Shown: positions 45,906-55,620, numbered from the stretch's first letter. The stretch: 64,000 nt of DNA from Alphaproteobacteria bacterium (GCA_018826515.1 JAHKAM010000021.1:1-64000); one strand, 5' to 3'. Made by a program: numbers and translations. Notes: generated by a model from the letters alone, not told the origin.

Positions 45906-48329
45906 ATGCTTCCGATCCATGCCGTTCTCGGGCCTCTCAGGGCCGCTCTGGCCGCAGGCAACACCGCTGTCCTGGCTGCGCCGCCGGGCGCCGGCAAGAC
46001 GACCGTCGTACCGCTCGCGCTGCTGGAAGAGCCGTGGCTCGACGGCGGAAAGCTGTTGGTTCTGGAGCCCCGAAGGCTGGCGGCGCGGGCGGCGGCGGAG
46101 CGCATGGCGGCGACTTTGGGCGAGCAGACGGGCGACACGGTCGGCTACCGCACACGTCTTCAGAGCCGGATCGGACCCCGCACGCGGATCGAGGTCATCA
46201 CGGAGGGCGTCTTCACCCGCATGATCCTGGACGATCCGGGGCTGGATGGCGTCGGGGCGGTGCTGTTCGACGAGTTCCATGAGCGTTCGCTGGACGCCGA
46301 CCTCGGGCTGGCGCTGGCCTGCGAGACGCAGGGTCTGCTGCGCGAGGACCTGCGCCTGCTGGTGATGTCCGCGACGCTGGATATCGGCGGCGTCTCCCGC
46401 CTGCTGGACGGCGCGCCGGTGATCGAGGCCGAGGGGCGGATGTTCCCGGTCGAGACCCGCCATCTCGAGCGCAACCCGGTCGAGCGGATCGAGGACGCCG
46501 CGGCCCGGGCCGTGATGCAGGCGCTGGGCGAGGAGACGGGATCGGTACTGGTCTTCCTGCCGGGGCAGGGAGAGATTCACCGCACGGCGCAGCGGCTGCT
46601 GGACCGTCTGCGCGACCCGACGGTGGATGTGGTTCCGCTTTACGGCGCCCTGGACCGGGAAACGCAGGACCGGGCCATCGAGCCGGCGCCGACCGGGCGG
46701 CGCAAGGTGGTGCTGGCGACGTCGGTGGCCGAAACCAGTCTGACCATCGAAGGCGTACGGGTGGTCATCGACGGCGGCCTGTCGCGCGTGCCGCGGTTCG
46801 AACCTTCCAGCGGTCTGACGCGGCTGGCGACGGTGAAGGTCAGCCGGTCCTCGGCGGAGCAGAGGCGCGGCCGGGCCGGGCGCACCGAACCGGGGGTCTG
46901 CTACCGGCTGTGGGACGAGGCGGCGACGCGTGGGCTGGTCCCGCACCAGCGGCCGGAAATCCTCGAGGCGGACCTGACCGGCTTCGCCCTCGACCTGGCG
47001 CGCTGGGGGGCGCGGTCGACCGAGGCCCTGGCGCTGCTGGATCAGCCGCCGGCGGGGGCCTTCGCCGAGGCGCGCAAGGTGCTGGCGCGACTGGGCGCGC
47101 TGGACGAGGCCGGCGGCCTGACCGCCCACGGCCGGCGTCTGACGCGCATCCCCCTGCCGCCGCGGCTGGCGCACATGGTCGCCGCGGCCGCCGACGCCGG
47201 CGACGCGATGCTGGGCGCACGGATCGCGGCGGTTCTGAGCGAACCGGGCCTCGGCGGGACGGATTCAGACCTGAGAGACCGGCTGCGCAGTCTGGACCGC
47301 GACCGCTCGCCGAGGGTGCGCGATGCGATGAAGCTGGCCGAGCGCTGGGCGCGGGCCGCGGGCGGCGGGCAGGGGGGCGAAGCCGATGTCGGCGCCCTGC
47401 TGGCCGAGGCTTTCCCTGAACGGGTCGCCAAGGCGCGCGGGAAGCCGGGCGAGGTGCTGCTGGCCTCGGGACGGGGGGCATTTGTTGAGCCCGCGGACGC
47501 CCTCGCGCGCGAACCCTGGCTGGCGGTCGCCGAACTGGGCGGCGGCGATGCGCGCGACCGTATCCGTTTGGCGGCTCCCGTCGATCCGGCGGCGCTGGGC
47601 GGGCGGATCGAGGTTGAGGACCGGCTGACGCGCGAGCCGTCGGGACGGATGACCCTGCGCCGGATACGCCGCATCGGCGCGATCACGGTCGATGACAAGA
47701 TTGTCGGGGCGCCGGACCGGGGCATGGTCACCGCCGCGCTGAAGGCCGAGGTAGAACGGGATGGGCTGGCCGCGCTGCGCTGGGGCGAACGGGCGTCGGG
47801 GCTGCGGGCGCGGCTGATGTTCGTGGCCGGGCTGGAGGATGGCTGGCCTGATGTTTCCGACGCGGGTCTGTCTGCGACGCGAGAGACCTGGCTGTGGCCG
47901 CTGCTTGAGACGGTGCAGGGCCTCGACCGGATCGAGGACGGCGCGCTGGAAGCGGGGCTGCGAACCTTGGTTCCATGGGACCGACAGCGGGCGCTGGACA
48001 CGCTGGCGCCCGCGCGGCTGGCGACCCCGCTCGGCTCGGCGGCCATCGACTATGCGGCAGAGGGCGGGCCGAGGGTCGATATCCGCGTGCAGGAGTTGTT
48101 CGGAACGACGGATCATCCGACCGTCGGCGGCGGGCGGGCGCCCCTGACGCTCGCCCTGCTGTCGCCGGCGCGGCGGCCGGTTCAGGTGACCAGGGACCTG
48201 CCCGGGTTCTGGGCCGGCAGCTGGGCGGCCGTGCGCAGCGAAATGCGCGGTCGCTATCCGCGCCATCCCTGGCCGGAAGATCCGACGAAAGCCGAGGCCA
48301 CCAGCCGGGCCAAGCCGCGCGGGACGTAA
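45906..48329 (+). CDS. hrpB: ATP-dependent helicase HrpB
   Basis: This is an 807-aa DEAH/RHA helicase when started at the ATG at 45906. The track ORF begins inside the divergent promoter. Motifs are Walker A AAPPGAGKTTVVPLALL, DEFHERS near residue 121, MSATLDI, FLPGQGEIHRTAQRLLD, and QRRGRAGRTEPGVCYRLWDEA. The HA2/OB-like C-terminal region follows, including WPEDPTKA near the end. HrpB is a DNA or RNA helicase whose bacterial role is poorly defined. No neighbour suggests a partner. Confidence 0.95.
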   Translation: MLPIHAVLGPLRAALAAGNTAVLAAPPGAGKTTVVPLALLEEPWLDGGKLLVLEPRRLAARAAAERMAATLGEQTGDTVGYRTRLQSRIGPRTRIEVITEGVFTRMILDDPGLDGVGAVLFDEFHERSLDADLGLALACETQGLLREDLRLLVMSATLDIGGVSRLLDGAPVIEAEGRMFPVETRHLERNPVERIEDAAARAVMQALGEETGSVLVFLPGQGEIHRTAQRLLDRLRDPTVDVVPLYGALDRETQDRAIEPAPTGRRKVVLATSVAETSLTIEGVRVVIDGGLSRVPRFEPSSGLTRLATVKVSRSSAEQRRGRAGRTEPGVCYRLWDEAATRGLVPHQRPEILEADLTGFALDLARWGARSTEALALLDQPPAGAFAEARKVLARLGALDEAGGLTAHGRRLTRIPLPPRLAHMVAAAADAGDAMLGARIAAVLSEPGLGGTDSDLRDRLRSLDRDRSPRVRDAMKLAERWARAAGGGQGGEADVGALLAEAFPERVAKARGKPGEVLLASGRGAFVEPADALAREPWLAVAELGGGDARDRIRLAAPVDPAALGGRIEVEDRLTREPSGRMTLRRIRRIGAITVDDKIVGAPDRGMVTAALKAEVERDGLAALRWGERASGLRARLMFVAGLEDGWPDVSDAGLSATRETWLWPLLETVQGLDRIEDGALEAGLRTLVPWDRQRALDTLAPARLATPLGSAAIDYAAEGGPRVDIRVQELFGTTDHPTVGGGRAPLTLALLSPARRPVQVTRDLPGFWAGSWAAVRSEMRGRYPRHPWPEDPTKAEATSRAKPRGT

Positions 48330-48342
48330 CCGGCGACGGTCC

Positions 48343-48891
48343 CTATCCCGCCATGCGGCGGATCAGTCCGTCCCGCAGGACCATCTGGTGGTACAGGGCG
48401 GCGCTGATATGCAGGCCGACCAGCCCCGCCAGGGCCCAGCCGGCGAAATAGTGGACATACCATGCGCCAGCCCAGAGGCGTTCGTCCTCGACCGACGGTG
48501 TGAACAGCGTCGGAACCGTGAACAGGCCGATCACGGACATATCGACCTTCATGTGGACGAGGACGATATAGCCCGACACCGGCAGAATGATCAGCAGGAC
48601 ATAGATCAGGCCGTGAACCACCTGCGCCGCCCGTTCGCGCCAGGGCGGTTCGCCGGTCAGCGGTTGCGGCGGCCGATACGAAAGGCGCCACAGGACCCGC
48701 ATCAGGATGAAACCGGTCAGGATGACGCCGAACTGGAAATGGTTGCGGATCAGGATCAGGCTGACGTCACGGCGACTCTCGTTCTCGGCCAGCCAGCCCG
48801 ACAAGAACTGGCCCACGATCATCACCGCGACAGTCCAGTGCAGCACGCGGGCGACGAGGCCCCAGGACCGGCTGGAATTCCGCAGGCGCAT
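48343..48891 (-). CDS. Cytochrome b561 family protein (second copy)
   Basis: This is a 182-aa protein when started at the ATG at 48891 (MRLRNSSRSWGLVARVLHWTVAVMIV). The track ORF adds 50 residues. It has four helices with haem histidines in RVLHWTV, RNHFQFGVILTGF, WYVHYFAGWALAGLVGLHISAALYHQMVLRDGLIRRM. It is paralogous to the gene at 6866-7408. It is convergent with hrpB and 13 bp away from its stop. Confidence 0.88.
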   Translation of the reverse strand: MRLRNSSRSWGLVARVLHWTVAVMIVGQFLSGWLAENESRRDVSLILIRNHFQFGVILTGFILMRVLWRLSYRPPQPLTGEPPWRERAAQVVHGLIYVLLIILPVSGYIVLVHMKVDMSVIGLFTVPTLFTPSVEDERLWAGAWYVHYFAGWALAGLVGLHISAALYHQMVLRDGLIRRMAG

Positions 48892-49051
48892 GAACACTCC
48901 TCTGGCGAAAGGCAGGCCCAGCCTAGCCTTGATCGTGCCCGGTGGAACCCGGAGCGTGTTCAGCAGCATGTACCGGTACACAACAGTCTGCAGGTCAGCT
49001 TTGCCCGAACGGCGCGCCGCTTCTATTCTCTGCCTGATCAAGGAGCCGCCG

Positions 49052-49705
49052 ATGCCGAGGGTGAACAGACGTTCGACGCTGTTTGGACTGACTACACTGG
49101 CGGCCAGCGGCCTTGGGACCGGCTGCTCCCGCGCGGAGCAAACGCAATCCCCGGAGCGGCCCAGAAGCGACCTTTACGCCTGCGAAGGCTGCGAGGCGAT
49201 CGATGAGCGGAATCCGCTCGAACTGTCGCCTTCAGCGACCCTGGCGGGTCCGGATGAACCGGGTCAGCGGATGCGTTTGTCGGGTCGGGTCTATGCGGTC
49301 GATGGCGTCACCCCCGTGGAGGGCGTCGTCATCTATGCCCACCACACGAATGTGGAGGGGCTTTATGCGAACGGCACGCCCGACTCCGAATGGAGCCGTC
49401 GTAATGGCCGACTGCGAGGCTGGGTCAGGACTGATGTCGATGGACAATATGCCTTCGACACCATCAAGCCGGCGCCCTATCCTGACATGACGATGCCGGC
49501 TCACGTCCATCTGTATGTGAAGGAGCCGGGACGCAGAACCTATTATGTCGACGACGTCGTCTTCGACGGCGAGTTCAAGGTGGATGCCGCCTATCGCGCC
49601 GCCCAGGAATTGAGAGGCGGCAGCGGAATTGTTCGTCTCGGCGCCGGTAGTGATGGCGTTCTGACTGCGGTGCGGGACATCCGCCTGGAGCCCCATCCCG
49701 GCTGA
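49052..49705 (+). CDS. Intradiol ring-cleavage dioxygenase-like secreted protein
   Basis: This is a 217-aa protein when started at the ATG at 49052 with AGGAG upstream. The N-terminus NRRSTLFGLTTLAASGLGTGC combines a twin-arginine-like pair with a lipobox-like cysteine, so a Tat-exported lipoprotein is possible. The mature domain has the intradiol beta-sandwich: RLSGRVYAVDGVTPVEGVVIYAHHTNVEGLY, RGWVRTDVDGQYAFDTIKPAPYP, and MPAHVHLYVKEPGRRTYY. These give Tyr and HxH candidates for iron. An aromatic substrate is unproven. Confidence 0.8.
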   Translation: MPRVNRRSTLFGLTTLAASGLGTGCSRAEQTQSPERPRSDLYACEGCEAIDERNPLELSPSATLAGPDEPGQRMRLSGRVYAVDGVTPVEGVVIYAHHTNVEGLYANGTPDSEWSRRNGRLRGWVRTDVDGQYAFDTIKPAPYPDMTMPAHVHLYVKEPGRRTYYVDDVVFDGEFKVDAAYRAAQELRGGSGIVRLGAGSDGVLTAVRDIRLEPHPG

Positions 49706-49720
49706 AGGCGGCGTCGCCGC

Positions 49721-49750
49721 TTGCCTTTTGCCCCCAACCCGCCTAGAAGC
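49721..49750 (+). promoter_or_regulatory. Candidate promoter for rpsB-tsf
   Basis: TTGCCT (49721-49726) and a CCTAGAAGC-like -10 (49742-49750) lie about 120 bp before rpsB. An ACGGG/CCCGT hairpin follows at 49781-49797 in the leader, as often seen in autogenously regulated ribosomal protein mRNAs. Support is motif-level only. Confidence 0.35.
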
Positions 49751-49866
49751 CCGCCCACTTCACACGCAGGCGTGGCGCTGACGGGGAGAAATCCCGTTTG
49801 CTCCGTTCCGAGGGCCCATCGGCCTTTACCCGTCTGCGGCGGATCAATCGGATAAAGGACTACACC

Positions 49867-50808
49867 ATGGCTCTGCCAGAATTCTCCATGCGTTCGCTGC
49901 TCGAAGCCGGCGCGCACTTCGGCCACCAGACGCACCGGTGGAACCCGAAGATGGAGCGCTACATCTTCGGATCGCGCTCGAACATCCACATCATCGACCT
50001 GTCGCAGTCGATCCCGCTGCTGCACCAGGCGCTGGTCGCCGTGCGCGACGTCGCCGCCAAGGGCGGTCGCGTCCTGTTCGTCGGCACCAAGCGCCAGGCC
50101 GCGGATCCGGTGGCCGAGGCCGCCAAGCGCTGCGCCCAGTACTATATGAACAACCGCTGGCTCGGCGGCACCCTGACCAACTGGCGCACCGTGTCGGGCT
50201 CGATCGCCCGCCTGCGCGAGCTGGAAGGCCTGCTGGAAGGCGGTGGCGAGGGCCGGGTCAAGAAGGAACTGCTGAACCTGCAGCGCGAGCGCGACAAGCT
50301 CGAGCTGTCGCTGGGCGGCATCAAGGACATGGGTTCGATTCCGGACATCATCTTCGTGATCGACACCAACAAGGAAGCGATCGCGATCCTCGAAGCCCGC
50401 AAGCTGAACATCCCGATCATCGCCATCCTCGACACCAACTCGGATCCGGACGGCATCACCTATCCGATCCCGGGCAATGATGACGCCGCCCGCGCCATCC
50501 AGACCTATTGCGACCTGATCGCCGACGCCGTCCTCGACGGTCTGGCCGCCGGCCAGGCGTCGCAAGGCGTCGACCTGGGCGCCGCGGTCAACCCGGACGA
50601 GCCGATGCTGCGCGAAGCCAAGGCCCCCAAGGCCAAGGTTGAAGACGCCGCCCCGGCCGGCACGGAAGCCGTCGCCGAGGAAATGATCGCCGCCGCCGAA
50701 CCGGCCGCCGAGGAAGCCACGGCCGAACCGGCCGTCGCCGACGAAGCCGCCCAGGCCGCGACCTCGGAAGCCAACGACGCCGTCGAAACCGAGAAGGCCG
50801 CGGTCTAA
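49867..50808 (+). CDS. rpsB: 30S ribosomal protein S2
   Basis: This is a 313-aa protein when started at the ATG at 49867 ([48 protein letters not shown]). All core motifs are present, such as [45 protein letters not shown] and [12 protein letters not shown]. After about residue 243 comes a 70-residue Ala/Glu/Pro tail ([28 protein letters not shown]...), an extension that E. coli S2 (241 aa) lacks. A hairpin and 92 bp separate it from tsf. Confidence 0.97.
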   Translation: MALPEFSMRSLLEAGAHFGHQTHRWNPKMERYIFGSRSNIHIIDLSQSIPLLHQALVAVRDVAAKGGRVLFVGTKRQAADPVAEAAKRCAQYYMNNRWLGGTLTNWRTVSGSIARLRELEGLLEGGGEGRVKKELLNLQRERDKLELSLGGIKDMGSIPDIIFVIDTNKEAIAILEARKLNIPIIAILDTNSDPDGITYPIPGNDDAARAIQTYCDLIADAVLDGLAAGQASQGVDLGAAVNPDEPMLREAKAPKAKVEDAAPAGTEAVAEEMIAAAEPAAEEATAEPAVADEAAQAATSEANDAVETEKAAV

Positions 50809-50844
50809 GCGACCCCGACTTTCTACCGACGGCGAAACTGACAT

Positions 50845-50869
50845 ACGGCCGGGCTAAACGCCCGGCCGT
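50845..50869. terminator. Hairpin between rpsB and tsf
   Basis: ACGGCCGGGC-TAAAC-GCCCGGCCGT, a 10-bp perfect stem, lies in the rpsB-tsf gap without a T-run. It probably tunes the ratio of the two products by attenuation or mRNA stability. It is not a full terminator by sequence. Confidence 0.5.
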
Positions 50870-50900
50870 TCCCGCATACGAATACCAAGGAGATACCCCC

Positions 50901-51842
50901 ATGGCCGAGATCACAGCCGCCCTCGTGATGGAACTGCGCGCCAAGTCCGGCGTCGGCATGATGGACTGCAAGAAGGCCCTGCAAGAGACCGACGGCGACA
51001 TCAACGCCGCGATCGACTGGCTGCGCGCCAAGGGCCTGTCCAAGGCCGCCAAGAAGGCCGACCGCGTCGCCGCCGAAGGCCTGGTCGCCGTGGCCTCGAA
51101 GGAAGTCGGAGCCGGTGAAGTCGGCGCCGCCATCGAGTTCAACGCCGAGACCGACTTCGTCGCCCGCAACGACCTGTTCCAGAACGCCGCCAAGGCCTTC
51201 GCCCAGCTGGGTCTCGAGCACGCCACGGTCGAGGGTCTGCACGGCGCCGAACTGGAAGCCGGCAAGACGGTCCAGGACGAGGTCACCAACCTGATCGCCA
51301 CCGTCGGCGAGAACATGCAGCTGCGCCGCGCCGCCCGCCTGTCGGTCGACGAGGGCGTCGTCGCCTCCTACGTCCACAATGCGGTGTCGCCGGGCCTCGG
51401 CCGCATCGGCGTGCTGGTCGCCCTGCACGGCGGCGGCGACAAGACCGCCCTGCGCGAACTGGGCCGCAAGATCGCCATGCACGTGGCCGCCACGGCTCCG
51501 CTGTCGCTGAACACGGACGATCTGGACCCCGCCGCCATCGAGAAGGAACGCCAGGTCCTGACCGACAAGGCGAAGGAAGAAGGCAAGCCCGAGAACATGA
51601 TCGCCAAGATCGTGGAAGGCCAGATCAACAAGTTCCAGAAAGACGTCGTGCTGATCAAACAGCCCTTCGTCATGAACCCCGACGTGACCATCGAACAGCT
51701 GGTCGCCGACGCGGGCAAGGAACTGGGCCATCCCGGCCTGCACCTCGCCGGCTTCGTCCGCCTCGCGCTCGGCGAGGGCGTCGAAAAGGTCGAGGGCCCG
51801 GACTTCGCCACGGAAGTCGCCCAGATGACCAGCGGCCAGTAA
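50901..51842 (+). CDS. tsf: Elongation factor Ts
   Basis: This 313-aa guanine-nucleotide exchange factor for EF-Tu has the N-terminal UBA-like [55 protein letters not shown]. The core [11 protein letters not shown] follows, with the subdomain containing [11 protein letters not shown] and [13 protein letters not shown], and [24 protein letters not shown] lies seven bases before the ATG. A strong terminator follows. pyrH and frr, the usual next genes, are absent. Confidence 0.97.
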   Translation: MAEITAALVMELRAKSGVGMMDCKKALQETDGDINAAIDWLRAKGLSKAAKKADRVAAEGLVAVASKEVGAGEVGAAIEFNAETDFVARNDLFQNAAKAFAQLGLEHATVEGLHGAELEAGKTVQDEVTNLIATVGENMQLRRAARLSVDEGVVASYVHNAVSPGLGRIGVLVALHGGGDKTALRELGRKIAMHVAATAPLSLNTDDLDPAAIEKERQVLTDKAKEEGKPENMIAKIVEGQINKFQKDVVLIKQPFVMNPDVTIEQLVADAGKELGHPGLHLAGFVRLALGEGVEKVEGPDFATEVAQMTSGQ

Positions 51843-51862
51843 GGTCCGAAGAACGACTGACG

Positions 51863-51895
51863 AAGGGGCCGGCGAGCGATCGCCGGCCCCTTTTT
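51863..51895 (+). terminator. Terminator after tsf
   Basis: A 13-bp perfect stem AAGGGGCCGGCGA/TCGCCGGCCCCTT with a GCGA loop, followed by T's. Confidence 0.9.
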
Positions 51896-51962
51896 CGTTT
51901 CGGCATTTGCGGATGCGGGCGTCTCGGGTCAAATGGCCACGATTGATTCAAGGGGTCTGTTC

Positions 51963-53567
51963 ATGAAGCGTCTGCTCGTCGCGGTTTCCGCGCTCGCCAT
52001 TCTCGCCGCCGGTCCGGTGACCGCACAGGAGGTTGATCGGGTCGCCATCAACGGCATCATCGACCAGGGGCTGAACCACAGCGAGGTGATGCAGACCGCC
52101 GCCTGGCTGACCGACCGTATCGGCGGGCGGATGACCAACTCGCCCCAGATGCGCCAGGCGGAAACCTGGACGGCGCAGCAGTTCCGCGACTGGGGCCTGA
52201 CCAATGTCCGGGCCGATCCGTTCGAGTTCGGCCGGGGCTGGTCGATCGTGCGTTCCAGCGCGCGCATGACGGCGCCGCGCCCGCTCGATCTGCGCGCCAT
52301 CCCGATCGCCTGGACCCCGTCCACGCCCGGCGTCATCAGCGGCGAGGTCGTGGTCGCCCCCATGGCCAACGCCGGGGATTTCGCGAAATGGCGCGGCAAG
52401 CTGGCGGGCAAGATCGTGCTGGTCTCGCGCCCGACCGCGGTCACCGATCCGACCCAGCCCGCCTTCCGGCGCCTGACCGATGAGGACCTGCGCAACAGCG
52501 CCAACACCTACAACATGCCGAACCACGCGGCGCCCTCGACCGACGGCCTGCGCGGCCCGGACTTCGCGCGCCAGATGGACGCCTTCCTGCAGGAGGAGGG
52601 AGCCCTCGCCTGGGTGCGGATGTCCCAGCGCGATGGCGGCCTGCTGCACGGCACCGGATCCGGCTACCGCATGGACGATCAGCGTCTGACCCCCGGCATG
52701 GAGCTGGCCGCCGAGGACTATCGCCGCCTGGCCCGCCTCGCCCTGACCGAGGACGCGAAGCCGACGCTCGAGCTGATGAGCGAGGTCCGGTTCCACGAGG
52801 AGGACGTCAACGCCTACAACATCCTGGCCGATATCCCGGGCACGGGCCGGTCGGGCGAATATGTGATGGCCGGCGCCCATCTCGACAGCTGGGTGGCCTC
52901 TGACGGCGCGGTGGACAACGCCGCCGGCACCGCCGTGGTCATGGAGGCCGCGCGAATCCTGAGGGCGCTGGGCGTGCGGCCCAAGCGCACCATCCGCTTC
53001 GCCCTGTGGAACGGCGAGGAACAGGGGCTGTGGGGCTCGCTGGCCTATGTCGACCGCTATCTGGCGACCCGCGCGCCGACGGGCGACGCCCAGCTGGACG
53101 GCCTGCCGAACAACCGCACCTGGCGTCAGCGCTGGCCGATCCAGCCGCGCGAGGGCTATGGCGATCTGGTCGCCTATTTCAATCTCGACAACGGCTCGGG
53201 AAAGATCCGGGGCATCAACGCCGAGGGCAATGTCGCCGCCGCCCCGATCTTCGAGGACTGGCTCGAGCCGTTCAACGCCATGGGGGCGACGACGGTATCG
53301 ATGCGGACCGCCGGCGGGACCGACCACGTCTATCTGCAGACCGTGGGCGTGCCGGGTTTCCAGTTCATCCAGGACCCGCTCGACTACAGCGCGAGGCTGC
53401 ACCACACCTCGATCGACAGCTATGATCACCTGCGGGCCGAGGACCTGCGTCAGGCGGCCATCATCCTGGCCAGCTTCCTGCTCAACGCCGCCAACAGCGA
53501 CGAGCCCCTGCCGCGCATGCCGACGCCGACCCGGCCCACGCCGACGAATCCGTTCCCGCTGCAGTAA
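51963..53567 (+). CDS. M28 family metallopeptidase
   Basis: This is a 534-aa protein when started at the ATG at 51963, with signal peptide MKRLLVAVSALAILAAGPVTAQ. It has the PGCP/glutamate carboxypeptidase-like layout: a PA-type insert (GVISGEVVVAPMANAGDFAKWRGKLAGKIVLV), then the di-zinc site AGAHLDSWVASDGAVDNAAGTAVVMEAARIL (about 303), WNGEEQGLWGS (about 350), FNLDNGSG and HHTSIDSYDHL (about 480). It is a probable periplasmic aminopeptidase or carboxypeptidase for peptide recycling. It stands alone after the tsf terminator. Confidence 0.93.
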   Translation: MKRLLVAVSALAILAAGPVTAQEVDRVAINGIIDQGLNHSEVMQTAAWLTDRIGGRMTNSPQMRQAETWTAQQFRDWGLTNVRADPFEFGRGWSIVRSSARMTAPRPLDLRAIPIAWTPSTPGVISGEVVVAPMANAGDFAKWRGKLAGKIVLVSRPTAVTDPTQPAFRRLTDEDLRNSANTYNMPNHAAPSTDGLRGPDFARQMDAFLQEEGALAWVRMSQRDGGLLHGTGSGYRMDDQRLTPGMELAAEDYRRLARLALTEDAKPTLELMSEVRFHEEDVNAYNILADIPGTGRSGEYVMAGAHLDSWVASDGAVDNAAGTAVVMEAARILRALGVRPKRTIRFALWNGEEQGLWGSLAYVDRYLATRAPTGDAQLDGLPNNRTWRQRWPIQPREGYGDLVAYFNLDNGSGKIRGINAEGNVAAAPIFEDWLEPFNAMGATTVSMRTAGGTDHVYLQTVGVPGFQFIQDPLDYSARLHHTSIDSYDHLRAEDLRQAAIILASFLLNAANSDEPLPRMPTPTRPTPTNPFPLQ

Positions 53568-53610
53568 CAGAGGTCGCGGCGCCCATCGCAATGGGCGCCG
53601 CCCTCATTCC

Positions 53611-54423
53611 CTATTCGACCTCGATAACCCGATCCTCGTTCCTGAAGCGGATCGCAAAGGTGGCGCGCGCTTCGACGGGCTGTCCGTCGATGGTCCGGGG
53701 GTGGAAGCGGTAGACGCCCTCGGCGGCCAGCGCGGCTTCGCCCAAACCCATGCCTTCAACGGATTCCCGCAGCAGTTGGCATGCTCTCGCCCGGCCCTCG
53801 ACGGTGACGATGCATTCGATATGGGCTGAGCCCTCCCTGATCAGGTTCCGCGCGGCCGCCGGCATGGCCAGCCGGGGCGTCTCGGCCCAGGTCGGAGGCC
53901 GGGAAACCGAATTCGGCCTCATCAGCCGTTCCGGCGCGGCTGGTGTCCTGAGCGGTTCAATGGTGCGTGGAGGTCTGCCCGGTGCGCGGGCGCTGGCCGG
54001 GATAAAGGAGGACCAGACTCTCTCCGAAACGGGCGGCATGTCCGCTTCCACAACGGGAACCAGAGGTTCGGCATCGACCACCATCGCGCCGGCGTCGGCC
54101 ACCATAACCGCGCAACGATCCCCGCGGATCGTCCGGACGTCGGCGCCCTGCGCGCCCTGCTGATAGGATATGGAAAAAACCTGATCGAGGATCGCCTGAC
54201 CGCCGGGTTGGCCTTCCGGAGGGTTGGCAGGCCTGTGCGCCTCGAAAGCCGCGACCTGATCAGCCGGCATATGACGCCGGCAGCGTCCCACGCTGGAGCC
54301 GAACCGCGCCACGGCCTCGAAGACCCTTTGCTGGTCAGCCGTCAGCTCGATGCGTTCTTCGCGCGTCACCTCGACCAGCGGCTCCTGCTGGAACGCCGCG
54401 ACAGCCAACGACAATAAGATCAT
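53611..54423 (-). CDS. TonB C-terminal-like secreted protein
   Basis: This is a 270-aa protein when started at the ATG at 54423 (MILLSLAVAAFQQEPLVEV). The track ORF to 55005 runs antisense through mce. A short hydrophobic start, a Pro/Arg-rich middle, and a C-terminal MPAAARNLIREGSAHIECIVTVEGRARACQLLRESVEGMGLGEAALAAEGVYRFHPRTIDGQPVEARATFAIRF resemble the TonB C-terminal fold. A canonical N-terminal TonB transmembrane anchor is not obvious. Energy-transducer function is therefore unproven. Confidence 0.7.
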   Translation of the reverse strand: MILLSLAVAAFQQEPLVEVTREERIELTADQQRVFEAVARFGSSVGRCRRHMPADQVAAFEAHRPANPPEGQPGGQAILDQVFSISYQQGAQGADVRTIRGDRCAVMVADAGAMVVDAEPLVPVVEADMPPVSERVWSSFIPASARAPGRPPRTIEPLRTPAAPERLMRPNSVSRPPTWAETPRLAMPAAARNLIREGSAHIECIVTVEGRARACQLLRESVEGMGLGEAALAAEGVYRFHPRTIDGQPVEARATFAIRFRNEDRVIEVE

Positions 54424-54582
54424 TCCAGATTTTTCCGGTTCGGGAGGGCCGCGCCGAACGGCCGCCGATCGGTCGCCGATCGGTCGCCAGAGCGGACAGG
54501 GTAATTCAGCGGGCGTCAATCGCCTCCGGCGCGGCGAACGGTCCGCCTTCTCCCCGGCCCCGACACCGTCTAAAGCACCTTC

Positions 54583-55008
54583 ATGATCGGAAGATTGAAC
54601 CACGTCGGGGTCGCGACCCCCTCCATCGCGGCGAGCGTCGCCCTGTATCGCGACCTGCTCGGCGCGACCAGGGCGCATGCGCCGTTCGACCTGCCGGCGC
54701 AGGGGGTGCGGGTCTGTTTCATCGACCTGCCCAACAGCCAGATCGAGCTGATCGAACCGCTGGGCGACGACAGCCCGATTCACGGCTTTCTGGCCAAAAA
54801 CCCCAAGGGCGGGCAGCACCACGTCTGTTTCGAGGTCGAGGACATCCTCGCCGCGCGCGACGCCCTGCGGGCGAAGGGCGCCACCATTCTGGGCACGGGC
54901 GAGCCGCGGATCGGGGCGCATGGCACGCCGATCCTGTTCGTCCATCCCAAGGACATGGGCGGGGTGCTGGTCGAACTGATGGAAACGCCGAAAGACGGAG
55001 CGCACTGA
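54583..55008 (+). CDS. mce: Methylmalonyl-CoA epimerase
   Basis: This 141-aa member of the vicinal-oxygen-chelate family has two beta-alpha-beta modules. Metal ligands are in MIGRLNHVGVATPSI, SQIELIEPLG, GGQHHVCFEVEDI and GGVLVELME. It interconverts D- and L-methylmalonyl-CoA in propionate and branched-chain amino acid breakdown. The mutase genes are not in the window. The stop overlaps the ATG of the DUF1467 gene, a pairing common in alphaproteobacteria. Confidence 0.93.
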   Translation: MIGRLNHVGVATPSIAASVALYRDLLGATRAHAPFDLPAQGVRVCFIDLPNSQIELIEPLGDDSPIHGFLAKNPKGGQHHVCFEVEDILAARDALRAKGATILGTGEPRIGAHGTPILFVHPKDMGGVLVELMETPKDGAH

Positions 55009-55271
55009 TGCCGATCGGTTGGGTCACCATGCTGGGCGTCTACATCATCTGCTGGTGGACGGTGCTGTTCACCGTCCTGCCGCTGGGGACGTCCCGGGAG
55101 CGCCACGAGCCGCCGACCGACGGCGCCCAGTGGGGAGCCCCGGACACGCCGGACCTGAAGCGCAAATTCATCACCACCACCTGGGTTTCGGCCTTGCTGT
55201 GGCTGCTCGTGATGGTGCTGGTCTATATCGGCTGGATGCCCTTGCCCGACCTGACGCCGCCGGTTCCGTGA
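55008..55271 (+). CDS. DUF1467 family membrane protein
   Basis: This 87-aa protein has two helices (WVTMLGVYIICWWTVLFTVLPLG and FITTTWVSALLWLLVMVLVYI). The conserved WWTVLFTVLPLGTSRERHEPPTDGAQWGAPDTPDLKRKFITTT loop is the DUF1467 hallmark. It overlaps mce by one base. Function unknown, though co-occurrence with mce and proS is widespread in the class. Confidence 0.9.
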   Translation: MPIGWVTMLGVYIICWWTVLFTVLPLGTSRERHEPPTDGAQWGAPDTPDLKRKFITTTWVSALLWLLVMVLVYIGWMPLPDLTPPVP

Positions 55272-55278
55272 GGCCTGC

Positions 55279-55617
55279 ATGACCGACCGGCTGCTGCTGC
55301 TGAATCCCGGCTGGACCGACGACGAGGGCGGACCCTGGTACTGCCCTGCGGGGGCGGTGCTCGAGGGCGTGCTGGCCTTCCATCCGGCGCTCAAGGACCA
55401 GCTGGAGATCACCCGACTCGACCATCCTCGCCCACGCCCGGCGGTGATCGACCTGGTCGGCGAGGATCACCAGAGCTGTCCGATCCTGGTTCTCGACGAA
55501 GCCTTCGACTGGCCCGATGCGCAGACCAGCGACGCCACCGGCCGCCGCTTCCTGCAGGACGCGGCAATTATTCCCTATCTGGCGGCCCGGTACGGCATCG
55601 CGCGGCCGCATCCGTAA
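55279..55617 (+). CDS. DUF3088 family protein
   Basis: This is a 112-aa protein with LLLLNPGWTDDEGGPWYCPAGAVLEGVLAFHP and SCPILVLDEAF, the DUF3088 pattern. The WYCPAGA cysteine and C-terminal DAAIIPYLAARYG recall a thioredoxin-like or GST-N fold, but no function is known. It lies 7 bp after the DUF1467 gene, so it is probably in the same operon as mce. Confidence 0.85.
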   Translation: MTDRLLLLNPGWTDDEGGPWYCPAGAVLEGVLAFHPALKDQLEITRLDHPRPRPAVIDLVGEDHQSCPILVLDEAFDWPDAQTSDATGRRFLQDAAIIPYLAARYGIARPHP

Positions 55618-55620
55618 ATT

